Shown here: piece after piece, positions 1-8,862 of the stretch
Position numbering within the stretch: the first letter of the stretch is position 1
How the letters are laid out: every line of letters starts with the position of its first letter
Assembly: GCF_040939125.1 (NCBI RefSeq)
Contig: NZ_CP162495.1
Location: 1,488,001-1,552,000, forward strand
Length of the DNA: 64,000 bases
Reading direction: 5' to 3'
Source of the DNA: Clostridium sp. BJN0013
Lineage (GTDB): Bacteria > Bacillota > Clostridia > Clostridiales > Clostridiaceae
The notes under the pieces: model-generated
What the model was told of the DNA's origin: nothing
The model's input: only the letters and a program-made list of their open reading frames with translations
Databases searched by the model: none
Program-made: the position numbers and the translations under genes

Positions 1-751
1 TGAGTATTATTGCTGCATGGGAAGGTCTGGCATGTTTTTGTCCTATTATTTGTAAGGTATAAGCTATTCCTACGGAAAATATTCCACCATAAAGTATAGG
101 TATAAGAGCTTCATATACACTGGAAATAGTTGTTTTTTCAAAAATAAGTGATACTATCATGCTAAGTATAGAGCAGGTTAGGGTTTGTACAAAAGATAAT
201 CTTAATGCATCTACCTTTTTTATAAAGTAATCTATAGCTAATATATGTAATGCCCAGAAAAATGCACCTATAATTTCCAATAAATCCCCTTGACTTATGG
301 AAAAATTTTCATTGATGGTTAAAAAGTATAAACCAATGGCAGTTATAATTACACTGACCCAGATAGTTAAGGGTATATTTCTTTTAAAAAAAATGCTTAT
401 AATAGGTACAAATACCATATATAATCCTGTTATAAATGCAGCTTTTCCGGCAGAAGTGTAATTTAGTCCTATCTGTTGAAGAGAAGCTCCAAAAAAAAGT
501 ACACATCCAGTTATGATTCCTGCAATTATGAAGTTATATTGTTTATGGTAATTATTTGTATTTTGTTTCGGAGTTTTATTAAAATATAATAACAGAGGAA
601 TTAAAGAAATGCCTCCCAGTGCAAATCTAATTCCATTGAAAGCAAAAGGTCCTATGTATTCTGCACCAACCTTTTGAGCTACGAAGGCTAGTCCCCATAT
701 GGCTGCTGTTATTAAAAGAAGTATGTTGGATTTTAATTCTTGTTTTTTCAT
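1..751 (-). CDS. DMT/EamA-family membrane transporter, partial
   Basis: Reading the minus strand from an ATG at 751 gives at least 250 codons that run off the left edge of the window. The product begins MKKQELKSNILLLITAAIWG and is a chain of hydrophobic segments separated by short loops. The AIWG-FVAQK start, the FNGIRFALGG stretch and the later repeat of the same fold are typical of drug/metabolite (EamA, RhaT-like) permeases, which have ten helices; about eight are visible here. The substrate cannot be told from sequence. The C terminus lies outside the window. It is transcribed away from the aldehyde dehydrogenase gene, with a repeat element between them. Confidence 0.8.
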   Translation of the reverse strand, partial: MKKQELKSNILLLITAAIWGLAFVAQKVGAEYIGPFAFNGIRFALGGISLIPLLLYFNKTPKQNTNNYHKQYNFIIAGIITGCVLFFGASLQQIGLNYTSAGKAAFITGLYMVFVPIISIFFKRNIPLTIWVSVIITAIGLYFLTINENFSISQGDLLEIIGAFFWALHILAIDYFIKKVDALRLSFVQTLTCSILSMIVSLIFEKTTISSVYEALIPILYGGIFSVGIAYTLQIIGQKHARPSHAAIIL

Positions 752-840
752 TCAATAATTCACCTACCTGATTTAAAGTATTTTATATTTAAGCAACATT
801 ATAATGATATCACAATAGTTTCTTTAATTACAATGTATTT

Positions 841-1040
841 ATCGGAATGCTGTAAGTAGCTAATGCTCCTACCTTCTTCAAAGTGGGAGATAAGCACTGC
901 TACACATATGGATAAATTCTTTCCCTAAAGGATAACGTATTCTAAGTGCTAAAGACACTAAGAATACTGTTAATAAGGTTCAGGTGGAGAAGAGGCGTTT
1001 CTCATGTGAAAACTCCACATGAACCTAAGAATTACTTGAT
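841..1040 (+). repeat. Hairpin-ended ~200-bp repeat, copy 1
   Basis: This block is closely similar over its whole length to 51671-51868. It contains an internal stem (CTCCTAC with GTGGGAG), a conserved core around GGATAACGTATTCTAAGTGC, a terminal stem GGTTCAGGTGGAG with CTCCACATGAACC, and a tail ending ACTTGAT. Shorter copies lie at 14550-14633 and 53800-53859. No open reading frame fits. It fills most of the 340-base gap between the transporter and the aldehyde dehydrogenase. A non-autonomous mobile element or a structured RNA are the likely explanations. Confidence 0.8.
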
Positions 1041-1093
1041 CTTTAATTGAAATTGCTATTAATTTTACAAATATTTAAAGAAGGTGTAATAAA

Positions 1094-2518
1094 ATGGATA
1101 TAAATTCAATTGAAATAAAAAAGGAAATAGACAGGGTTTTTAATCTTCAGGTAAATAATAAATGGAAATTAAGAAGAAGTAGTGCCAGGGACAGAATTAA
1201 AAAATTAAAGATGCTAAAGAGCTATATAATAAATTATATGGAAGAGATTGAAAAGGCACTGTATGATGATTTTAAAAAGCCAGAAGAAGAGGTGCTTTCG
1301 ACAGAAATTTATCCTGTTATATCGGAGATTAAGCATGCCATAAAAAATTTACATAAATGGATGAAAGACAAAAAAGTAAAGACTCCTATTGCTTATTTTG
1401 GAGCTGTATGCAAAATAAGATATGAATCAAAAGGTGTTTCTCTAATAATTTCCCCTTGGAATTTTCCATTTCAACTGGCTGTATCACCACTTGTCTCTGC
1501 CATTGCAGCAGGAAATTGTGTAATATTAAAACCTTCAGAGTACGCACCTTTTACCGCAGAATGTATAAAAAAAATACTTTCTTGTATGTTTGAAGAGAAC
1601 GAAGTAGCTGTATTTCAAGGAGACTATAGAATTTCTAAGATGCTTCTGGAAAAACCTTTTGAAAATATATTTTTTACGGGAAGTCCTCCTGTGGGAAAAA
1701 TGGTTATGGAAGCTGCCTCTAAAAATCTTGCCACTGTTACATTGGAACTGGGAGGAAAATCTCCAGTAATAATTCATCCATCTGCAGATTTGGATGAAGC
1801 TGCCAGAAGGATAGTCTGGGGCAAATGTCTAAATGCAGGTCAAATATGTGTAGCCCCTGATTATTTACTAATCCCACAAGATAAGGAAGAAGTATTTGTT
1901 GAACTGACAATTAAATATATTATTCAGTATTATGGTACTTTGGAAAAAGATATGGAGAATTTAAAATATTCTAGAATAATTACAAGAGGACATTTTTTAA
2001 GAATAAAAGAACTTGTAGAAGAGGCTGTACATAAAGGGGCAAAAATAAGATATGGGGGACATTTTAATGAATGTGACAATTTTATATATCCCACCATAAT
2101 TACTGATGTAGATTTGACTTCTAAAATATTGGAAGAGGAAATATTTGGCCCTGTATTACCCATTATAGCCTATAAATCTATTGATGAAGCTATAGAGTAT
2201 ATAAACTCTAAACCCAAACCTTTAGTTATCTACATATTTAGCAGGGATAAAAAAACAGTAAATTATTTATTGGATCATACTGAATCTGGAGATGCGGTAA
2301 TAAATGATGTAGTAGTGCATGCGGCTAATATCAATTTACCTTTTGGTGGATTCAACAACAGTGGCATGGGAAAATCTCATGGATATTATGGTTTTATGGC
2401 ATTTACCCATGAACGTTCCTATATGAAGCAAGGTAAAATTTCTACTCTATCAATTGTGTATCCGCCTTTTGGTATTAAAACTAAAGAAATTATTAAAAAA
2501 TTTATAAAATATTTTTGA
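1094..2518 (+). CDS. NAD(P)-dependent aldehyde dehydrogenase, class-3-like
   Basis: This 474-residue protein would oxidise an aldehyde to the acid with NAD(P). PWNFP at 121-125 supplies the oxyanion Asn. FTGSPPVGK near 194-202 is the cofactor-binding segment. ELGGKSP carries the general base Glu218, and NAGQICVAPDY carries the nucleophile Cys252. FGGFNNSGMGKSHG near the C terminus and a hydrophobic tail with YPPF resemble class 3 (fatty aldehyde, ALDH3/YwdH-like) enzymes. The length is typical. The start follows an AAGAAGGTG ribosome site. It stands alone. The substrate is unknown, though a medium- or long-chain aldehyde is plausible for this class. Confidence 0.9.
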   Translation: MDINSIEIKKEIDRVFNLQVNNKWKLRRSSARDRIKKLKMLKSYIINYMEEIEKALYDDFKKPEEEVLSTEIYPVISEIKHAIKNLHKWMKDKKVKTPIAYFGAVCKIRYESKGVSLIISPWNFPFQLAVSPLVSAIAAGNCVILKPSEYAPFTAECIKKILSCMFEENEVAVFQGDYRISKMLLEKPFENIFFTGSPPVGKMVMEAASKNLATVTLELGGKSPVIIHPSADLDEAARRIVWGKCLNAGQICVAPDYLLIPQDKEEVFVELTIKYIIQYYGTLEKDMENLKYSRIITRGHFLRIKELVEEAVHKGAKIRYGGHFNECDNFIYPTIITDVDLTSKILEEEIFGPVLPIIAYKSIDEAIEYINSKPKPLVIYIFSRDKKTVNYLLDHTESGDAVINDVVVHAANINLPFGGFNNSGMGKSHGYYGFMAFTHERSYMKQGKISTLSIVYPPFGIKTKEIIKKFIKYF

Positions 2519-2648
2519 AGAATAATTATGTAACTATTCTTGTGATTTTAGAAAAAGTGTATATTATAAAGGAAGTATTTGTTTTACAATAAATATTAAA
2601 GCAGCTATTTTTTGAGTATACCTAATATAAGAAAGAGAGGATATTTTT

Positions 2649-3581
2649 ATGAAAAACATAAAAAATATATCTGTTATAGGACTAGGAGCCATTGGATGTG
2701 CATATAACAGCAAATTATATGATATGAATTCAGAAGGAATAAAGGTTATAGCAGGGGGAGAAAGGGCAGATAGATATAAAAAAAATGGATTTGTAATTAA
2801 TGATAAAAAGTATGATTTTACATATGTATCTCCCCAGGAAAAATGTGAGCCGGCAGATTTAATCATTGTTTCAGTAAAGGCAAATGAACTGGACCAGGCT
2901 ATTGTAGATATGAAGAATCATGTGGGAAAAGATACAATTATTATTTCCCTCATGAATGGTATTACCAGCGAAGAAGTTATAGGGAAGCAGTATGGCATGG
3001 ATAAGATACTTTATGCATTATGTATTGCCATTGATGCCAATCGTAAGGGAAATAATATTCATTTTTCAAGCTATGGCAGTATAATTTTTGGGGAAAAGAC
3101 AAATGTAACTTATAGTGAAAAGGTACAAGCTGTGGAAGAACTTTTCCGAAAAGCTGGCATTTCCTATGAAATTCCCTGTGATATGATGCATTCACTATGG
3201 TGGAAATTTATGATAAATGTAGGTATAAATCAAGCATCAGCAGTACTTAAAGGTAACTATGGAGTATTTCAAAGGGTAAAAGAGGCCAGAGATCTTATGG
3301 AATCCGCTATGTGGGAGGTAGTAAAATTATCTAAAAAAGTGGGGGTTAATCTGAATAAAAGTGATATTGACAAATGGTATAAAGTACTAGATACTATGAA
3401 TCCTGACAGTAAGACTTCAATGTTTGAAGATATTACATATGGAAGAAAAACAGAAGTGGATATGTTTGCAGGAACTGTTTGTAAATTGGGAGAAAAATAT
3501 GGAATAGATACTCCTGTTAATAAAACACTTTTAAACATAATAAAAGTAGTAGAAAATAATAAAGTTTATCTCAATAATTGA
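2649..3581 (+). CDS. 2-dehydropantoate 2-reductase family protein (ApbA/PanE)
   Basis: The product has 310 residues, the usual family length. It starts with a Rossmann NADPH-binding motif, VIGLGAIGCAY (G11, G13, G16), and has SVKANE with Lys77, matching the conserved lysine region of ketopantoate reductases. A helical C-terminal domain holds WWKFMINVGINQ, the family's substrate-binding block. The canonical role is reduction of 2-dehydropantoate to pantoate in coenzyme A synthesis. Bacteria often carry several paralogues with other substrates, and no pan genes lie nearby, so panE is not assigned. The start follows AAGAGAGGA. Confidence 0.85.
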   Translation: MKNIKNISVIGLGAIGCAYNSKLYDMNSEGIKVIAGGERADRYKKNGFVINDKKYDFTYVSPQEKCEPADLIIVSVKANELDQAIVDMKNHVGKDTIIISLMNGITSEEVIGKQYGMDKILYALCIAIDANRKGNNIHFSSYGSIIFGEKTNVTYSEKVQAVEELFRKAGISYEIPCDMMHSLWWKFMINVGINQASAVLKGNYGVFQRVKEARDLMESAMWEVVKLSKKVGVNLNKSDIDKWYKVLDTMNPDSKTSMFEDITYGRKTEVDMFAGTVCKLGEKYGIDTPVNKTLLNIIKVVENNKVYLNN

Positions 3582-3641
3582 TATAATGTAGGAAACAATA
3601 TTAATCAAATATTACGTACAATTAGGAAAGTTGGTGGAAAA

Positions 3642-4517
3642 ATGAAAAAGACTAGAATAGTTGTTGTGGACGATTCTCCATTTTCAATTGCAATGATTAA
3701 AGACATGCTCCTTGAAAATGGCTTTGATGTTGTGGGAGAGGCAACTTCATTAGAAGAAACAATTGAAGTAGTAAGTAAATTTAAACCAGATATTGTAACT
3801 ATGGATATGACTATGCCTGGAGCAGATGGTATTGAATGCACCAGAGCAATTCATAATATAGATCCAAATATAAATGTTATAATAATAAGTTCTATGATGG
3901 ATGATGAAATAGTAAAAAAAGCAAGAAAAAATCATGTTTCTGGATATATTCAAAAACCGGCAGATCCAGAGGAGCTTTCTTTATTGATAAATAGAATAAT
4001 GGCAGATGAAGAGCTTTTCAAGGAACTGGAAACTATATATTATAAAGCATATAAAGAAGCTTTTATGGATATATTCAATAAACTAGTAAAGTCCATTCCT
4101 GAATTTGAAAAGGAAGACAGATCAAATGTAGAACATGTATCTAAGGGAATATCTATTGTAATGGGCATTATAGGAAAATATTCTGGTAGAATGTTACTTG
4201 ACATGTCTTATGATACTGCAGAAAGTTTTTGTACATTTATGTTAAAAAGAAAACCTAAAAGTTCAGAGGAAATGTTAAATATTATGGGAGAATTGTCCAA
4301 TATGATAGCAGGGAATGCATCTTCTGTAATAAATAGGACCAATAAATTAATGGGATTAAGGGTAGCACCTCCTACTATATTTTATGGAAATTCTATAAAT
4401 ATATCTAAAGCAGAATTAGATACTACTACCTCTTCCACAGCTAAAACAGACTTTGGAGATATTTATATAAATATAGGCTTTCAAAGGAGGTCGGGAGAAT
4501 GGATGTCAGGTATATAA
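3642..4517 (+). CDS. Response regulator with C-terminal CheX-like domain
   Basis: Residues 1-120 are a CheY-type receiver: the acidic pair D10/D11, phospho-acceptor D55 in VTMDMTMPG, and the lysine in YIQKPADP. After a short linker, residues about 150-285 form a CheC/CheX/FliY-family domain carrying ELSNMIAGN, an ExxN phosphatase motif, with a proline 23 residues after the Asn. CheX-type proteins dephosphorylate CheY-P, so this fusion would join a phosphorylatable receiver to a phosphatase-like module in one cytoplasmic protein. It overlaps the next cheX-like gene by 19 bases, so the two are probably translated together. Confidence 0.85.
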   Translation: MKKTRIVVVDDSPFSIAMIKDMLLENGFDVVGEATSLEETIEVVSKFKPDIVTMDMTMPGADGIECTRAIHNIDPNINVIIISSMMDDEIVKKARKNHVSGYIQKPADPEELSLLINRIMADEELFKELETIYYKAYKEAFMDIFNKLVKSIPEFEKEDRSNVEHVSKGISIVMGIIGKYSGRMLLDMSYDTAESFCTFMLKRKPKSSEEMLNIMGELSNMIAGNASSVINRTNKLMGLRVAPPTIFYGNSINISKAELDTTTSSTAKTDFGDIYINIGFQRRSGEWMSGI

Positions 4518-5026
4518 ATCCATTTATAGATTCATTTATAGATATAATGCCTCAGCTAGGTATAAGTGATATAAAAAAAGGTAAACTTAGTGTTAAGAAT
4601 AAGACCATAGATAGTATTGGAGTCTTAATTATAATTGGAATAGTGGGAGATCTCAAAGGAAATATTATATATGGAGCTACCATGGAAAGTGCAAAAAATA
4701 TTGCCTCTAAGATGATGATGGGAATGCCTATTGAAGAATTAAATGAAATGGCTCAAAGTGCTATTTCTGAGATGACTAATATGGTAACTGCAAAAGCCTG
4801 TACCCTATTCTGTGAAGAAGGTGTTAATATAGAGATATCCACACCCACTTTAATGTATGGCAAATTTAAAGCCACTGCTGGCAGTGACAAGGTATTATGT
4901 ATTCAGTTATTTGTAGATGGTCTTCCCTTTGAAATTAACATTTCAATAGAAAAAATAATTGATCAAGTGCAGCCTTCGGGCAAATTAAAAACATCCTGTT
5001 GTAAAAAGTTAACAGGATGTTTTTAA
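4499..5026 (+). CDS. CheX-like CheY-P phosphatase family protein
   Basis: The product has 175 residues of one CheC/CheX/FliY-type domain. The catalytic signature is present as ISEMTNMV (E and N of ExxN), with the conserved proline in ISTPTLMYG about 22 residues on. The likely role is dephosphorylation of a CheY-type receiver, perhaps that of the overlapping upstream REC-CheX protein. The start is the ATG inside the upstream gene, behind AAAGGAGG at 4483-4490. The last dozen codons (KTSCCKKLTGCF) and the stop are read from a terminator hairpin, so the tail is probably an appendage to the fold. Confidence 0.85.
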   Translation: MDVRYINPFIDSFIDIMPQLGISDIKKGKLSVKNKTIDSIGVLIIIGIVGDLKGNIIYGATMESAKNIASKMMMGMPIEELNEMAQSAISEMTNMVTAKACTLFCEEGVNIEISTPTLMYGKFKATAGSDKVLCIQLFVDGLPFEINISIEKIIDQVQPSGKLKTSCCKKLTGCF

Positions 5027-5028
5027 AA
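4989..5028 (+). terminator. Rho-independent terminator overlapping the cheX-like 3' end
   Basis: The arms AAACATCCTGTT and AACAGGATGTTT enclose a short A-rich loop and run into a T tract. The stop codon of the cheX-like gene lies in the T tract, so the whole hairpin is translated. Confidence 0.85.
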
Positions 5029-5057
5029 AGTTATACTTATGAAGATAGTTGTCAAAT

Positions 5058-5438
5058 TTAAATAATTCTTACTACAGTGCCTACTGGAACTATATTAAAT
5101 AGTTCAATTACATTTTTATTATACATTCGTATACATCCGTTGGATACAGCACCACCTATAGAACTGGGGTTATTTGTACCGTGTATTCCTATACCTCTGG
5201 CACTTAATCCCATCCAGCGGGCACCATAGGGGCCACCGGGATTAACCTGTTTATTTATTATTCTAAATGTTCCTGCTGGTGTAGGAGTCCGACTTTTGCC
5301 CACAGCTACAGGATATGTTTTGTATACTCTGCCATTTTTATATAAAGTAAGTCTGCGGGCAGCCCTGTTGATTGTAATATTATATGTGGGGTTGGGGCTG
5401 CGAGATAAAAAATAATCTGTAAAAGGGCAAAAATACAT
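5058..5438 (-). CDS. L,D-transpeptidase (YkuD family)
   Basis: This 126-residue protein is essentially one YkuD catalytic domain. The signature is complete: HGTN with His86, and SNGCIRM with the nucleophile Cys102. Such enzymes cross-link peptidoglycan between diaminopimelate residues, or attach proteins to it, outside the membrane. No LysM or other wall-binding domain is present, and no clear signal peptide is seen: the N terminus (MYFCPFTDYF) is short and only weakly hydrophobic. Export is therefore unexplained; a spore-wall or mother-cell role is possible. The start follows CTGGAGG. The gene converges on the cheX-like gene. Confidence 0.88.
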   Translation of the reverse strand: MYFCPFTDYFLSRSPNPTYNITINRAARRLTLYKNGRVYKTYPVAVGKSRTPTPAGTFRIINKQVNPGGPYGARWMGLSARGIGIHGTNNPSSIGGAVSNGCIRMYNKNVIELFNIVPVGTVVRII

Positions 5439-6106
5439 ATAATCCTCCAGAAAATTAATTGTTCTTAATTTATTAATATGTAAAAATAAGAATAATGTTA
5501 ATTATTAATATGTTTTCATGTTTTTTAATGGTGTATACCACTTAAGTTTAGGTCTATTAATTCTAGTATAATTGCTAAAGATAAAAAACAGTATATTGAT
5601 ATTCTCCTCTTAAGTTAAAAATATTGATTCATTAATATTATATATAATAAACTTCTTTTATACATAGTGTAAGAAAGTAATTCGTTTCTGAAATTATAGA
5701 TTTGGAATCTTTCTAAATTTGTAATTACAATATAATACAAGAATAAAATATTACACAAGGTATTATTTTTTTGATGTTACATAATTTGGGAGTTAGACTG
5801 TACAAGATAGATAAAAGTTATTGGAGGTATAAATAATAGTTAATTGACAGCATATATTAAATGCTATAGTATATACCTATATTTGAAAATATAAGATGTA
5901 TTAGCTTTTTTATTTAAATAGAGTTTTGTTGACCAGAAAGTTGGAGACGGTTTTATATAGTAATTAAGTAGCTATATATAATTTGATTCCAGCTTTTTGC
6001 AATTATCTCAACTTATTTATGCTAAAAATTGCTTGTTAATATCTGTTAAGTAAGGTTAATATATTTTCTATCAACTGACATGAATAGATTATTTGGGAGG
6101 TATAAA
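5439..6106. other. AT-rich intergenic region with possible promoters
   Basis: About 670 bases hold no convincing gene. Possible plus-strand promoter elements are TTGACA at 5844-5849 with TAGTAT at 5867-5872 (17-base spacer), and TTGACC at 5929-5934 with TTATAT at 5953-5958. An orphan GGAGGT ribosome-site-like string at 5823-5828 precedes AATAATAGTTAA and leads nowhere. No hairpin with a T tract was found. Confidence 0.4.
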
Positions 6107-7198
6107 ATGTTAAATAGTCAGATTAAAGCTAAAAAAGTATTTTTGTTAGGACTAGATGGTGCAGATCCAATGCTAGTTAAAAAATATATAGATGAAGGTA
6201 AATTACCCAATTTTAATAAAATAATATCTAGTGGTGTTACAACAAAAGATTACTCTATGAGAAGTGTATTGCCGGCAATTACTCCTCCTAACTGGGCATC
6301 TTTAGCTACGGGAGCATTTCCGAATACTCATGGTATAACTTGTTTTTGGAATCACACTCTTGGGAATCCTCTAGATCAATTGGAGTACGGATTTGATTCA
6401 GGATTGTTAAAAGCGGAAACTATATGGGAATCTTATGCAAGGCAAGGCAAAAAAAGTATATTATTTAATTATCCTACAGCATGGCCGCCTAAAACCAAAA
6501 ATGATATTTATATAGATGGTACGAGTATTTATACAAATTTAAGGGGATATGTGGATTATGAAAAGGTATATAACTGTATTGAAGGAAATTTTCCTATAAA
6601 AGAGATACCTCATGTGCTGGATAATACCGGTACTGACTGCAGAGTTGAAGGTGAAGTATCCTCTATAAAAGCAGGCATAAGCAAGTCCGAATATGATGGT
6701 TATGGATATACTCCACCTGATATTGTGACTTCGGAAGAAGATGGTGAATCATCTGCAGATGTTCCAAATGCAGACAAGATAACTACTCCAATCAAGCCTG
6801 CCATCGGATGGAAATATGCCCCTAGTAAATCAAAAGAAGTTATTTTACCAGTCAATAATGGTATGACAAGACGGTATGGATTAATAATAGCAGAGGATGG
6901 TAGAAACTATAATGAAATAAAAATATATGTTAGTAAACAGGATAAGAATCCAATTGGAGAGGCAAAGGTAAATCAGTGGAGCCACTGGATTTATGACAAC
7001 TATAGGATTAATGGTAAAATCACTAAAGTAGCTTATAAAATAAGAATAATTGATTTAAAAAACGATGGAAGCAGGTTAACTTTTTATTATTCATTTGCAC
7101 TTGATTTATATAATAAAAAATATTTTTATCCATTAAATCTTTATGTTCAATGTGTGAATTTCGTGATTAAAAAATCTTATGTTTTTCGAGAGTTATAA
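6107..7198 (+). pseudogene. Type I phosphodiesterase / nucleotide pyrophosphatase family, 3'-truncated
   Basis: The N terminus is a clear alkaline-phosphatase-superfamily domain: FLLGLDGADP gives a metal-binding Asp and ITPPNWASLATG the nucleophilic Thr region. A middle section (PAIGWKYAPS to about residue 345) continues the family. Enzymes of this superfamily need a later Asp-His (DHG-like) metal site, and none is present. The last 25 or so residues (VQCVNFVIKKSYVFREL) look like read-through into foreign DNA, and the end overlaps the 3' end of the opposite-strand folA by 32 bases. I read it as a 3'-deleted remnant. The start at 6107 follows TTTGGGAGG; an upstream in-frame ATG at 6080 lacks such a site. 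Confidence 0.7.
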
Positions 7199-7655
7199 AG
7201 CTGTATTCTATATTATCTTCATTATGTTTTTCACATTCAATTACAGTATAGTCTTCCATGTTAAATTGAGGAAAGTAGGTGTCACCTTTTTTCTTAGAAA
7301 TTACTTTAGTTAAATATAATTTAGTACAATAGGGAAGCAGCTGGGTGTAAATTTCTCCTCCTCCTATTACAAAAGCGTCCTCTTCAGAATGTACATACTT
7401 TAGAACATCTTTAATATTATGTACTACCAGTGCATTTTCATCTTTAATACTATAGTTATGGTCTCTCGTAATAACAATATGTTTTCTATTTGGAAGTATA
7501 CCTGGTAGGGATTCAAAAGTTTTTCTTCCCATTATAATTGTTTTACCATAGGTGATTTTTTTAAATCTTTTCAGATCTCTTGATATGTGCCATATAAGCT
7601 TATTGTTACATCCTATTACATAATTTTCATTAAGGGCTACAATTATACTAAGCAT
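7167..7655 (-). CDS. folA: Dihydrofolate reductase
   Basis: This 162-residue enzyme reduces dihydrofolate to tetrahydrofolate with NADPH, regenerating the cofactor oxidised by thymidylate synthase. The hallmarks are the N-terminal [20 protein letters not shown] with the following W, IIMGRKTFES for NADPH binding, and FVIGGGEIYTQLLP. Its ATG shares one base with the stop of the upstream thyA (TAATG), so the two form a coupled operon. The 3' end overlaps the truncated phosphodiesterase on the other strand. Length and motifs indicate a functional enzyme. Confidence 0.95.
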   Translation of the reverse strand: MLSIIVALNENYVIGCNNKLIWHISRDLKRFKKITYGKTIIMGRKTFESLPGILPNRKHIVITRDHNYSIKDENALVVHNIKDVLKYVHSEEDAFVIGGGEIYTQLLPYCTKLYLTKVISKKKGDTYFPQFNMEDYTVIECEKHNEDNIEYSFITLEKHKIF

Positions 7656-8446
7656 TATATAGCTACCTCCATGCTAATTTTTTCATGATGTTTATAGTCT
7701 ATAAGTTTTATGTCGTCTATGGAAAAGTCATAAAAATTTTTAATCTCTGGATTTATCCATAATTTTGGGGCATCATAGGCTTTATCCTTTCTTGTAAGCT
7801 GTAATTTCATACCTTCAACCTGATTTTCATAAATATGGGCGTTATTTATAACATGGGTAAAAAGTCCAGGCTTAAGCCCTGTTACACGGGCAATTAAATG
7901 AACAAGAACTGCATATTGACACATGTTAAAAGGAACACCGATTGGAAAATCTCCGCTTCTTTGTACCAACATGCAGTTCAATGTATCTTCTTTTACATCC
8001 CAAAGAGTTTCATAACAACAAGGGTATAATGCCATATCTGGGAGGTCTTCTATATTCCACAAAGATATAATCATTCTTCTACTTTGAGGATCTGTCCTTA
8101 GGATATTTATTAAATTGTCAATTTGTTTGAATTTTGCGACCTGATAACCGTAAGCTTTTCCTATGGTACCATCTTCTCTCATCCATTCATCCCAAATGTG
8201 TACATTTTGTTCCTGCAGTTTTCTTACGTCATTTGATTGTTCCTTGTATATCCACAGAAGTTCTTTTACTGCTGTTTTAAAGGCTACAAATTTTGTAGTG
8301 AGTATGGGAAACTCCGAGGATAAATCAAATTGCATAATTTGATGGGGAAGTTTAAATGTGGGAATACCTGTCCTGTTTTGATCATGATATCCATTTTCTA
8401 AAATATTTTTTACAATATGTAAATACTGTTTATCTGCAATACTCAT
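7655..8446 (-). CDS. thyA: Thymidylate synthase (ThyA type)
   Basis: This 263-residue protein methylates dUMP to dTMP using methylenetetrahydrofolate. The nucleophile is Cys143 in the context [10 protein letters not shown], where most ThyA proteins have PCH. Phosphate- and dUMP-binding elements are visible as [11 protein letters not shown] and [18 protein letters not shown]; the second is a variant of the usual RRSxDxxLGxPFN. The start follows ATGGAGGT with good spacing. It is the first gene of the thyA-folA pair. The PCC active-site variant is unusual, but the fold and length are otherwise normal. Confidence 0.95.
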   Translation of the reverse strand: MSIADKQYLHIVKNILENGYHDQNRTGIPTFKLPHQIMQFDLSSEFPILTTKFVAFKTAVKELLWIYKEQSNDVRKLQEQNVHIWDEWMREDGTIGKAYGYQVAKFKQIDNLINILRTDPQSRRMIISLWNIEDLPDMALYPCCYETLWDVKEDTLNCMLVQRSGDFPIGVPFNMCQYAVLVHLIARVTGLKPGLFTHVINNAHIYENQVEGMKLQLTRKDKAYDAPKLWINPEIKNFYDFSIDDIKLIDYKHHEKISMEVAI

Positions 8447-8546
8447 TTTTATACCTCCATTCGATTTGATATTAAATCACACATATTATATCATAAATTT
8501 TTAAAAAGATAAAACCAAATTGAACACTTCATGGTCTAACAAGTGA

Positions 8547-8568
8547 AAGTTATTACCGGTTATAACTT
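8547..8568. promoter_or_regulatory. Near-palindrome upstream of the sigma stub
   Basis: AAGTTATTACCGGTTATAACTT reads almost the same on both strands: AAGTTAT, an ACCGGT core, then ATAACTT. It lies 25 bases before the sigma stub start and could be an operator. No regulator is known from sequence. Confidence 0.35.
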
Positions 8569-8592
8569 GATAAATTGTTTGGAGGACTATAG

Positions 8593-8796
8593 ATGAATGT
8601 TGAGACATTAGTTAAAAGTGCAAAAAGTGGTGATGAAAATGCTTTTTATGAACTTATGAAAATTAATAAAGAGATTCTGTACAAAACTGCCTATCTTTAT
8701 ACAAAAAATAAACACGATTCATTAGAAATATTAGATGAAACTGTTTATAAAGCTTATGTATCAATTCTCTATACTAAACTCTACCTAAACCTTTGA
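8593..8796 (+). pseudogene. ECF-type sigma factor, N-terminal stub
   Basis: The 67-residue product starts NVETLVKSAKSGDENAFYEL and continues through YKTAYLYTKNKHDSLEILDETVYKAY, which is sigma-70 region 2.1-2.2 of a SigW/ECF-type factor. It then stops after LYTKLYLNL. The rest of region 2 and all of region 4 are missing, so it cannot bind -10 or -35 DNA. It has a good ribosome site (TTTGGAGG). The deletion point, near 8765, lies just ahead of the palindromic promoter of the next gene, so the incoming segment may have replaced the 3' part of this gene. Confidence 0.7.
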
Positions 8797-8813
8797 ATCG
8801 CTTGATCTCTAAA

Positions 8814-8862
8814 TTTGACATCTAACAACTTGTTATATATAATAAAGTTGTTAGATGTCAAA
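8814..8862 (+). promoter_or_regulatory. Consensus sigma-A promoter inside an 18-bp perfect palindrome
   Basis: TTGACA at 8815-8820 and TATAAT at 8838-8843 are both perfect consensus with a 17-base spacer. The arms 8814-8831 and 8845-8862 are perfect reverse complements around a 13-base loop. The left arm contains the -35 box, and the right arm covers the predicted start of transcription (about 8850) and the ATG at 8855. A dimeric repressor bound here would block RNA polymerase; in RNA only the right arm would be present, so it is not a terminator. Confidence 0.8.

Noticed and set aside
841-1040. Repeat copy 1 as a riboswitch for the aldehyde dehydrogenase
   Set aside because: The same block occurs upstream of, downstream of and inside the ends of unrelated genes, in both orientations.
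1535-1777. Minus-strand frame of 80 codons inside the aldehyde dehydrogenase gene
   Set aside because: It lies fully opposite a gene with clear family motifs, has no ribosome site and resembles nothing. The same holds for the many other opposite-strand frames within real genes.
8814-8862. Palindrome as a Rho-independent terminator of the sigma stub
   Set aside because: No T tract follows, and the arms contain a perfect sigma-A promoter aimed at the next gene.
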